From: Chara braunii
Lineage: Eukaryota; Streptophyta; Charophyceae; Charales; Characeae
Direction of reading: 5' to 3'
Assembly (NCBI GenBank): GCA_003427395.1
Contig: BFEA01000006.1
Location: 4,930,357 to 4,991,357, forward strand
Length of the DNA stretch: 61,001 bases
Part shown: piece by piece, positions 52,479-61,001 of the stretch
How positions within the stretch are numbered: position 1 is the stretch's first letter
Layout of the letters: the number at the start of each line of letters is the position of its first letter
Position numbers and translations under genes: made by a program
The notes under the pieces: generated by a model
Databases searched by the model: none
Told to the model about the DNA's origin: nothing
The model's input: only the letters and a program-made list of their open reading frames with translations

Positions 52479-53860
52479 TCAGTCTAAGGCGAGGCCTTTT
52501 CCTTTCCTGTCTCTTTCGTAGGCTCGAACAATATCGGGAGTTGTATCTAGAAGTTTTGTTCGCGTGAACCAGCGGTCGTCTTCTGGCTCTTGATAGGCAA
52601 ATCGGACTTTGTACTGTTTTTGTGGACGACCTCTACCTCCCGTCCTGAAGACATCCTCACCTACTATCCCTTCAATGTCATATCTTCCATCCATATCCGG
52701 AGGAATCATAGATCTGCGTGACGGGAATTGTTGGCTCGTGATACAAGGCAGCAATTTTGACGCATGGAACACTAGGTAGATGTGGAGGTGTGTTGGAATC
52801 TCAATCGTGTAGGACGGTCCATCCTCACCGCCCTTGACTTCTAAGACTGGCCGCGGTCCTCTATACGCAGGCAATAACTTTTGTGAGATGTTCTCCTCAG
52901 GAGCGAACTCTTTGTACTTTACCCAGACTAAGTCGCCTACTTGGAACTGTGAGGGGCGACGGTGCTTGTTAGCTTGCTCTATCATTCTGTGTTAGGCTTT
53001 CCTGAGGTTGTCTACAACAATAGCTATCTCTTTCTCATGTTGTATCGCAAATTCTTGTGTATCGGGCGATAGCCTCTGAATCTTATCTCGATTAAGTCCT
53101 TCAAATGGTCTGAGCGGTCTAAAGAACTTGTGCAGTTCGTTGGGAGTGCAACACATAGACAAGTGCACGCTATTATTGTAGGCTCTGGCTACCTTAGGGA
53201 GCATCTCATCCCAGTTGATCTGATAAAGTCTAATATACATTCTCAGAACTTGTTGCAAGAGTTTGTTCATCTGTTCAGTCTGACCGTTAGTCTTAGGATG
53301 ACGGCCAGATGACATCAGCAGCTTGGAACCATAGAATTTCATCAATTCCTGCCAGTTCTGATTGGTGAACCTGGTATCTCTGGTGCTTGTTAGCTTGCTC
53401 TATCATTCTGTGTTGTGCTTTCCTGAGGTTGTCTACAACAATAGTTATCTCTTTCTCATGTTGTATCGCAAATTCTTGTGTATCGGGCAATAACCTCTGA
53501 ATCTTATCCCGGTTAAGTCCTTCAAATGGTCTGAGCGGTCTAAAGAACTTGTGCAGTTCGTTGGGAGTGCAACACGTAGACAAGTGCAAGCTATTATTGT
53601 AGGCACTGGCTACCTTAGGGAGCATCTCATCCACTTGATCTGATCAAGTCTAATATACATTCTCAGAACTTGTTGCAAGAGCTTGTTCATCTGTTCAGTT
53701 TGGCCGTTAGTCTCAGGGTGACGGCCATATGACATCAGCAGCTTGGAACCATAGACTTTCATCAGTTCCTACCAGTTCTGATTGGTGAACCTGGTACCTC
53801 TGTCACTAACTATCGACAGCGGTATACCATGCTCACTGACCCAATGGTCAAAAAACTTCT
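52479..53860 (-). pseudogene. Gypsy II integrase core end and chromodomain
   Basis: SDRGTRFTNQNW (second catalytic Asp) at about 53,810, then GRHPKTNGQTEQMNKLLQQV (catalytic Glu), a linker ending RPSQFQVGDLVWVKYKEFAP, then GPSYTIEIPTHLHIYLVFHA and the chromodomain-like end DGRYDIEGIVGEDVF...RFAYQEPEDDRWF. The region 52,961-53,381 is repeated as 53,382-53,790, so the catalytic Glu segment is present twice, out of register. Confidence 0.93.
52961..53790. repeat. 421-bp tandem duplication in integrase
   Basis: GGTGCTTGTTAGCTTGCTCT starts at 52,961 and 53,382. Copies are about 97% alike by eye, with substitutions such as GGCGATAGCC/GGCAATAACC and a small deletion near 53,632. Confidence 0.96.
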
Positions 53861-55986
53861 AAACTACTAAGTATGTGCGTGCCTCTGCAGGCAAAGGAAC
53901 AAAAACTGCATATTTGCTAAACCTATCAACTATGACCATGACTTGACTTTTGCCATGCCTACTCTTGACCTGTGTATCCATAAAGTCAATGGACACAGAA
54001 TCTTCGGGTCTATCAGGAATGGGCAAGGGTCTGAGAAGACCAAGAGGGGCTCGCGAAGTAATCTTATTCCTCTGACAGACTTTACAACTCCGGACGTACT
54101 CTATACAGTTGGCCTTCATTCCTAGCCATATATACGCGTGCATGAGGTTGGCTAGTGTCTTTTGCCCGCCGAAGTGTCCCTCTGTGTCATGGCATTCCCC
54201 TAAGATTAGACTACGGATCTCCTCACTGTTAGGAATGCACAGGCGGTCAACTACATTAGTCTTCTCGAATAATAAGTCATCAGTAGTACGGTAGTCCAGT
54301 GCAGACTCTGAGGACTCCTTGACTCTCTTTAGAAGGTCACTATAGATAGGGTCCTGTGCATATGCCTCTCTAACTTTTTGTTGCGGGTCTCTCCCTATAT
54401 CCAAATAGTGAACTATTGTCCCAAAGTAATCAGCTCTCCTACTCAGAGTGTTCGCTACTACATTGTACTTCCCTTTAACTAGCTTCAGTTCAAAGTCATA
54501 TTGGTCTAACTCTGCGACCCACCTAGTAAGCTTAGGTGTCATCTTGGCCTATGTCTTCGGCCACCTTAGTGTCTCGTGGTCCGAGTAGACTTTGAAGTGC
54601 CTCCCAAGCAAGTAATGTTTCCAGTGCTCTAATGCTTGCCTGAGAGCGTAAAGTTCTCTCTTATAGGTTGATGTCGCCACCTTTTTTGAAGGCATTCTGG
54701 CAGACATGAACTCTACGGGCCTATATCCATTGCCATCATCTTGCTGTAAAACAGCACTTATGCCACACTGACTTCCATCAGTGGTAACAATGAAAGGCAG
54801 GGACAGATCGGCTACCTTAAGGACTCGATATTCTATCAAAGCCCTCTTTAATCTTTCAGGGTTGTTGTACAGTCCTTGTCCCACTTCCAGATTGCCTCTT
54901 TCTTTAGCAACCTGCGAAGGGGTGCAGCGATGGTGGAGAAGTTCCTGACGAACTTCCTATAGTAATTAGCTAGGCCTAAAAACGATCGCAACTCTGTCAG
55001 TGTGCGGGGCGTTGGCCAATCTCTAATCGTTTCGATTTTGTTGTCTTCAGATTTAACGCCGTTTTCGTCTAAGACGTGGCCCAGGTACAAAACATGTGTC
55101 TTGGCCCATTCGCACTTTTTTGCGTTGATCTTGAAGTTAGCTTCTCTAAGCTTCTCCAAGACCTGCCTCAGATGGCCCTCATGCTCCTGGAGGGTCTTAC
55201 TGAACACGAGAATATCATCTAGATATACTACAAATCTATCCAACCACGGCCTAAGCAAATCGTTCATGCAGCGCTGGAAAGTCGTTGGCACATTGGTTAG
55301 TCCAAAGGGCATAACTATAAACTCATAGTGCCCATATCTAGTCTGGAATGTTGTCTTATACTGATCATCAGGATGAACCTCTATCTGATGATAGTCGGAC
55401 TTTAAATCTATCTTCGAAAACTACTTGCAGCCTTGCACCCGGTCTAACAAATCATCTATACGGGGCAGTGGTTCTGCATTCTTCACTTTGATAGCATTAA
55501 GACCCCTATAGGCGCTCCAAATGGAGATGAACTGGGCCTAATCCAACCCTTCTCGAGGAGTTCGTCTAACTGCTTACGTAGCTCCTCTACCTCCCTTGGG
55601 AACATTCTGTAAATCGCTCCCTTAGGAGTCCTTCTGCCAGGCTCTATCTCTATGCAATGCTGGATCGGCCGCAGCACTACTCCTGTAGGCGGCTTAACTA
55701 GGTCTGTATATTCTTCCAGCAGCTTGGCAATAGCAGGGTCAATGGGTGTCTCCTCCTTAGGCTCAGTGACAGGCCTCACGTAGGCTACAAAAACCTGCTC
55801 TTCTAATTGCTCCTTCTTTATTAATCGCGTGAACGCAGGAGTGCTGAGGCAGCAATGTGCCAGAGTGTTCTCTACCCCTAACACATGAAACAAGCGTGCA
55901 ATCTTAACTTCACCGGTGGGACTAGGGAGCCTACACTCGTGCTCTCTCAAATGGAGTGTGGCCCCTGTTGCCTCTCCCCAGTCCAT
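53859..55986 (-). pseudogene. Gypsy II RT, RNase H and integrase N-terminal region
   Basis: From 55,986: MDWGEATGATLHLREHECRL (end of protease/linker), [84 protein letters not shown] with the catalytic YLDD at about 55,215, FLGLANYYRKFVRNFS, RNase H (VTTDGSQCGISAVLQQDDG, YKRELYALRQALEHWKHYLL, YSDHETLRW), and the integrase H2C2 finger (ECHDTEGHFGGQKT...CKVCQRNK) with first catalytic Asp in SIDFMD. Stops interrupt it at least at 55,420 and 54,546. Confidence 0.95.
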
Positions 55987-56267
55987 TTCTATGACTATAT
56001 CCTATGTATCTTTTTAACGCAAAACGGGGGAATTAAACTCCCGTTGAATCTCGTTAAACTCCAAAAAATCCCGTTGAATTCGCGATAAACGCAAAAATGG
56101 GCCGCTCCCGAGCTTTTCGAAAAAACGGAATTGATGCCCGGGGTCCGAAACACGTCGCCCTAGGCAAAAAATAATAATAATAATAATAAATAAATAAAAT
56201 TAAAAAAAATCCCCCCAACCCCTGAAGCACCTCCCATCCGCCCCCACATCCCCAACGCCCCAGTTAT

Positions 56268-56530
56268 GTGCGTGTATGTGTGTTGTGTGTGGGCGTATCT
56301 GTGGATGTGTGTGCCTGCCGTGAGAGTGTGTCTGTGCATGAATATGAATGTATGCGGGTATGTTTGTGTATGTGTGTGTTTGTAAGTGTGTGTGTGTGTC
56401 TGTGCTTGTAAGTGTATGTGTGTTTGTAAGTGTGTGTATGTATATGTGTGTGTTTGTGTATGTGTGTGTTTGTAAGTGTGTGTGTGTATGTGTGTGTTTG
56501 TAAGTGTGTGTAAGTGTAAGTGTGTTTGTG
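56268..56530. repeat. TG-rich cryptic microsatellite
   Basis: Alternating TGTGTG with TGTAAGTG and TGTTTGTA variants. Confidence 0.92.
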
Positions 56531-57010
56531 CCTGCGAGTGAGAGAGTGTCTCGCCTTACTCACAACCTCATTCCCCAACACACAGATTCCCCTTGCACCC
56601 AAGGACCACCCTGCGCCACACCCAGCTTACAGCAACGCAGCTCAGCTATGGCTGCCTGCTCCTTCCTGCTCGCCCGTGAGCGCGTGAGTGGCACGAGCTA
56701 TAGCGCGGCAACGCTTACGCAGCATGCAGCCAGCACCCGAATGCCCAATGTGGAGGCAGGCCCTTTGCTATATCAAAGTGGCCTGCCTATGTTCAGTCCC
56801 AGGAAGCTTCCAATAGGCCCCGATAGTTTGAGGCACAGCACGAACGAGAACAGGCCTTGGGCCTGAGGTGGTTGCATGCCCCCAACTGCCTTTGGCCTGT
56901 GTTTGGCCCAGTACCCGTATCCAGCCCAGGGCCAGCTTTCCATACATTCACATAGGCGGCCCAGGACCTGGGTTCCCTCAACCAACTGACGCCAGACTCA
57001 TGCAACCTGC
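56510..57010 (+). repeat. Dispersed repeat R1, plus copy
   Basis: Matches 5180-4665 in reverse (see that entry). Here it lies within the hAT-like element, which suggests that R1 may be part of a wider family of such elements or a passenger. Confidence 0.8.
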
Positions 57011-57530
57011 TACAGGCCCAATTTTGTGTGTGTGTGTGTCTTTTTTTCCTTTTTTTAATTTGCTTTTTATGGTTTTGATTTTTTTAAAAATACACGAAGT
57101 TCCAAAAAAATAAAATAAAAAATAAATTGTTGTACATCTTTGAAAGATCTACAACCCTATATTTTTTATTTGTTTTTTTTGTTTTCGTTTTAGCCCTTAA
57201 AAAATTTATGTGAAACCCAAAACAAAAACACTCGTTTCATTTTAGTTTTTGTTTTTTCATTGTGTGTTTTTGTTTTTGCTTTTTTTTAAATAGATTTAAG
57301 CATCAAAAAATAAAAATAAAAATATAGGGTTGTAGTCCTCAACAAAACCTACAACCCCTTTTTTTTTTTTTTTTTTGGATAATTTTTAGCCCGGGAAAAA
57401 AATCATCCCGGACCCCGTTAATTCCTGTCCAACTCGCGTTTGAACAGGAGTTTAACGCGAATTCAACGCGCGTTGAATTTTTCAACGCGAAACCCGCGTT
57501 AAATCCAATTTCGGACACACAAACTATATC

Positions 57531-58106
57531 AAAACGAACACTGTCTTCTACGAGGAGAGTCGGGGAATGGAGGACTTTCTCCACCTTCTCATCTTTCTCT
57601 AGGCGAAAGTATGTTTGGACTCCCTCGACGTAATCCTCTACTCGCACAGTGCGATTGCCTGCGAGGATACTGACTATAGGGTCTTCTAGTTTTTGGACTT
57701 TCAGGTTTAGCTTTAACTTTTGCAACGCTTTCCTACTGATGTAGCTGCGGGTGGCCCCACTGTCTATAAGGGTCCCTACTCTACCTCTAAAAATCTCTAC
57801 GTCTACTAATACTGGTTGTCCTTTGGCATCCTTTTTCATCTTGGCCCAGGCAGGCATTCTCTCCTTCAACTCTTCAGCCACGCCTGTGAGGGAAGTACCT
57901 AGGGAGACGCTTACACAAGTAGTCTCTGGACAACTATCGAGGTAATGGCCAGCAACCTCTGTCGTGGGCTCATGTGGTTTGGGAGTTCCTCTATGATGCA
58001 CGCACTCTTCTCCACATGGCCTAGGGATAAGGATAGTTGCCACCCCTGCCGGCGGTTGCCTTTTGCTGCTTGTGCAGCATACCGAGCTTCTTTGTACTTC
58101 AGACAA
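57531..58106 (-). pseudogene. Gypsy II protease region
   Basis: Reads GTLIDSGATRSYISRKAL with the retropepsin active-site triad in DSG form, preceded by VLVDVEIFRGRV and followed by ...DPIVSILAGNRTVRVEDYVE and SPTLLVEDSVRFDIV. The C terminus continues beyond the hAT-like insertion at 55,994. Confidence 0.92.
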
Positions 58107-59914
58107 TATTTAATTATGTGGCCAGGATCACCGCAGTAAATGCACAGATTCTGGTCCACACGATGCTGCCACACAGTCTTGTCCAAGCCCAGGTCTTCCC
58201 ATGGCCTACCCTGTGGCAGGCCATGGTACCATCCACCTCTCCTTGGAGGTGGCCGGTAAGATCGTGAGCGATTTGGCGGGGGACCTTGACCCCTACCTCC
58301 CTCTTGGCGGTTTCCTCTGCCGCCAACCCCCTGAGCGCCCTGTCCTCGGCCACCTGAGGCCCGTCCCCCTTGGCCCTGGCCTCCTCTACCTTGCGGCCTC
58401 CCTCCAGCCACGACAGCAGCGTAGGTCCACCCTGAACCCCACTACTGTCCTCCTCCTCTAGGCCCCACTCAGTCTGGCTGTATGGGACCTCGTCCGTACC
58501 GCCCTCGTCTAACGTAAGGATCAAATGATCCTTGGCCCTAACCTGGCCAGAGATAGTACGACCTTTCCACTTTTTGCCCTTGTCCAGGTCCTTATGCCAG
58601 AAAGTGGATACTGGCATGGATTGCGCCTCAAATAGCACCACCTCTCTACTTAACGCATCGTATGTCATGGCGGGTTACCCCGTGGTCTGGGACGGCTACA
58701 AGCTCGTCCATTACGCCTTAGAGTGCTTTGGCACTCCACTGGCGTGAGTGGATAGTCTGCAGTTTGTCAGAGGCTCTAACGCCTCGCGTGACATCTGCAA
58801 ACCGCGCTCCTTAAGGAGTCGAAAGAACTCAGGAATAAGGGTGAGCTTAGAATAAGCGACCAATGTTATTCTCGCACTGTGTAGCGCGAGCGAGCGATCT
58901 AACAAAGTTGGCGGCCTCATCCTTGAGTGCCTGGAAGGCGATGAGGACCTGTTCCTTTGGCACTATGTGCTGTAAATAAACGTATGTATTTACATTGGCC
59001 TCCCAATTATCGAAATTTTCCTTTTTTTTCCCGCCGTAGGACTCAAGAAACTTAATCTGAAGGGGCTCTCTACGGGGGCGTAGCTCTTCCTCCTTTGGCA
59101 CAGCCAACTTTGTGCTCTCAATGGCGCTTCTCCGTGCCCTCCAATCTCGCCTCCACCTCAGCACCTACATGCCGCATCATCTCACGTGCGAAATCTCGGA
59201 AGCCTAAGCATATGGAGTGTAAGGTCATATCTTGGGCGCTCGAAAACTGATACAACTCCTCCCAAGCCTTGGCTAAGAGCTCAACGTTCCATCCTCCTTT
59301 TCCTCTTGTATGTCAGCTTGTGCCTGGATCTGTGCTCGTTGCTCCTTGATCACCTCCAACTCCCTCGCTATTTGACTCGCCTCATCCATCCTCCTTTTCC
59401 TCTCCCTCATAAGACGCAGTTTCCATTCTAACTTCTTCTCCTCCTCGATTGCCTGGCGTCTTAAGGGATCTTGTTCCGCTTCCCACTCCTTAATTGCGGC
59501 TTCCTTCTCCTCTGGGGGAACATAAAACATGGCCTCTTCCTCCTCTCCCAGAGATAAGTTAGCTACCCTCTCAGAGAATTTTGTTTCCAGCCCTGATTCC
59601 TCCTTCGTGCCACTGAACTCACCTCGCTCCTTTGTCCGTCTTCTCTCCAAGGGCTCCTCCTTTTCCTCCTCTTCCTCTACCTCGTCTTCTTCTATTTCCT
59701 TCATCTTCTCTTCCTCCTCCTTTCTCAATCTCTCCATCTCTTCCTCCAACTTCTTCATCTTCGCCGCCTGCTCCTACAGTAAGGCCAACTTTTTGGCCTA
59801 CCTAATCAACTCCTTAGCCTCCTTCTCCTTTCTCTCTTTAAGTACGACGGCGGTTTGCTCTTCCTGAGCTTTCATATACGGGGTGGTAGTCTTGCCACTA
59901 CGTGTCTCAACCAT
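57970..59914 (-). pseudogene. Gypsy II gag with zinc knuckle
   Basis: Start ATG at 59,914 gives MVETRSGKTTTPYMKAQEEQ, a typical chromovirus gag start. A long Lys/Glu/Arg-rich coiled coil follows (59,758-59,273), then capsid-like FLESYGGKKKENFDNWEANV and RTISGQVRAKDHLILTLDEG, a Gly/Arg/Gln-rich region and the zinc knuckle CIYCGDPGHIIKYC (canonical C-x2-C-x4-H-x4-C) near 58,100-58,142. Several stops and frameshifts occur (for example near 59,800 and 59,270). Confidence 0.92.
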
Positions 59915-60489
59915 GGTGAAAGGTGCACAACCAAAAATCAGTTCCACTCCTCACCACTTACACTCACGCCCCTGACTGACTCAACTTAGAATTGACTCAA
60001 TCTAAGGACCACAAAATCTTAACAAGATCCTGTCAACTATGGTCTCTAGCCTGGACCTAAACTAAGGCTGTCACTACAGGACTTACTGCTGATCAGGAGG
60101 CATTTAAGGAGATCCCTCGTAACTCCTCAGGAATTATTTAACGTCGCAAACAGGACGACGTGATCAGCAAGTCCTCTCAAGACTTAGACAGCCTGTTATA
60201 CAGCCCATAGCTCGGATTTTGGGCCTACCGTGCCACACCGAGCAGCCCGCCGATCAATGCCGGTCGTTAGGGTTCGTGTCCGCTGGGACAGTCGAGTCCT
60301 CATACACGGCCTTTAGCCCTACTCAGCCCGTGTGGGTTTGGTCAACAAGGCTTTATCCTTCATACGCAGAGTTCCTATCACCTAGACAGAAGAGACTCAA
60401 TGCAGAAAGAAGAGACAAACAGACTCAGCAAGTACCAAGGGGTGAGTGCAAATCCATAGGGCGAGGGAAGGCTTGGCGATAATATACCA
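59915..60489 (-). other. Leader of gypsy II, no gene
   Basis: Untranslated region upstream of gag. No clear PBS; TTGGTATATTATCGCC on the minus strand near 60,485 begins like TGGTAT but does not continue as a known tRNA complement. Confidence 0.45.
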
Positions 60490-60665
60490 ACTCCAGCTTG
60501 GTCAAATTTGTGGTCAACAGCTCTGGTCAACGCCTTGGTCAATGTCGGTCAAACCCTCGATCAACACTCTAGTCAACCTCAATCAACACCTTGGTCAGCG
60601 CCTGAGTCAATTCCCAAGTCAAACTCGGTCAACCCGTTGGTCAACGCATTGGTCACCCTCAACTT
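60490..60665. repeat. Cluster of (T)GGTCAAC repeats
   Basis: About a dozen copies of GGTCAA or AGTCAA at 10-20-bp spacing, for example CTTGGTCAATGTCGGTCAAA. The minus strand therefore has many TTGAC cores, the WRKY W-box. Confidence 0.85.
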
Positions 60666-60916
60666 AGCTATGGTTGCCGCACCCTTTTCTTCTCGCCAAC
60701 CTCCTTATTCTCCTTCCTTTCTCCTTTTTCTCGCTTCACCCCGACTATGGCTTCCTTTATTCTCGTTATCCCTCCTTCCTTTTTCCTTGTCTATGGTTTC
60801 TCTCTCCTTCGTCTCTCGTCCCTTCTCCTTCGCTTCACCTTTCTCTCTCCTTCGTGATACCCTATGTCTGAGCTCCGCGGCTCTGGCCGCTTTCTACCGC
60901 ACAACAATCTTGTATT

Positions 60917-60918
<2 letters not shown>
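60666..60918. other. Pyrimidine-rich sequence, no gene
   Basis: CT-rich stretch with repeated CTATGG(C/T)TTC. Confidence 0.5.

Positions 60919-61001
<83 letters not shown>
60919..61001. repeat. CT microsatellite at window end
   Basis: More than 40 CT units running off the window. Confidence 0.98.

Larger units (their letters stand above)
56002..57522. mobile_element. hAT-like non-autonomous element with 8-bp target duplication
   Basis: It splits the gypsy II frame between EDSVRFDIV (57,530) and DIVIEMDWGEA (55,994). Both flanks are ACTATATC (55,994-56,001 and 57,523-57,530), a perfect 8-bp duplication, the length made by hAT transposases. The ends are CTATGTATC... and, inverted, TTGTGTGTC..., followed at each side by TTTAACGC and related AACGCG/GTTGAATTCGCG wording, so the terminal inverted repeat is imperfect. 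The interior holds a TG-rich tract (56,268-56,530), repeat R1 and AT-rich DNA; no transposase. Confidence 0.85.
52441..59914 (-). mobile_element. Ty3/gypsy chromovirus II (decayed)
   Basis: Minus-strand order from 59,914: gag, zinc knuckle, protease, [hAT-like insertion], RT, RNase H, integrase, chromodomain. All domains are recognisable but split by stops, frameshifts, a 421-bp duplication and the 1.5-kb insertion. The family is distinct from gypsy I: gag begins MVETRSGKTT and the chromodomain has DGRYDIEGIVGEDVFRTGGR. A relative of its 3' end is at 43,567-44,595. Confidence 0.92.

Noticed and set aside
52981-53345. Two separate integrase genes
   Set aside because: The two copies are a 421-bp tandem duplication within one element.
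59273-59758. Host Lys/Glu-rich nuclear protein
   Set aside because: It lies in frame order after the MVETRSGK gag start and before the zinc knuckle of gypsy II.

Overview
The window reads as nuclear DNA of a streptophyte plant or charophyte alga, in draft assembly. The evidence is plant-type mitochondrial genes (nad1, nad2, nad7, cox1-3, rps2, rps19, rpl6, mttB), plastid genes (rpoB, ndhF), Ty3/gypsy chromoviruses with an initiator-Met tRNA primer site, a U6 snRNA copy and a tRNA-derived SINE. A Chara-like alga would fit but is inference. No intact host protein-coding gene can be supported; almost everything recognisable is repeat, transposon or decayed organelle DNA.

Layout. 1-2.9 kb: unassigned DNA with short tandem duplications. 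2.9-7.4 kb: a mosaic of mitochondrial gene pieces (nad2, cox3, cox2, a probable group II intron remnant, rps2, nad1, rpl6, nad7), with a plastid rpoB piece and a reversed nad1 piece lying inside rps2. 7.4-15.7 kb: non-coding, repeat-rich DNA, including a terminal-repeat-like segment, hairpin-motif arrays and a module that repeats a consensus splice donor. 15.7-20.6 kb: a second organellar mosaic (rps19, both ends of LSU rRNA, rps2 start, two cox1 pieces, SSU rRNA 3' end, mttB, half a tRNA-Asn) interleaved with nuclear repeats. 20.6-25.5 kb: U6 copy with poly(A), minisatellite, a SINE, and a very C-rich proline-coding stretch.

25,566-42,093: a 16.5-kb Ty3/gypsy element on the minus strand, with two about 1.2-kb LTRs, a perfect 5-bp target duplication (TCCAC), PBS, gag, RT, RNase H, integrase and chromodomain. 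Its RT is split by a 7.76-kb nested element (28,976-36,732) full of foldbacks, a tRNA/U6-like retroposon and copies of a non-coding family whose TATA box sits inside a palindrome. The gypsy element itself interrupted an older zinc-knuckle ORF that resumes at 42,094.

43.5-45.3 kb is an assembly problem: two 38-bp Tn5 mosaic-end junctions, a false duplicate and a 580-bp gap. 45.3-51.6 kb: a captured-exon-like repeat, a plastid ndhF piece and another copy of the TATA-palindrome family. 52.4-59.9 kb: a second gypsy chromovirus on the minus strand, with a 421-bp integrase duplication and a 1.5-kb hAT-like insertion with a perfect 8-bp target duplication. The window ends in its leader, a GTCAA-rich repeat and a CT microsatellite.

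Nothing here acts as a working pathway. The relationships are historical: layers of insertion that can be ordered from target duplications and broken reading frames.
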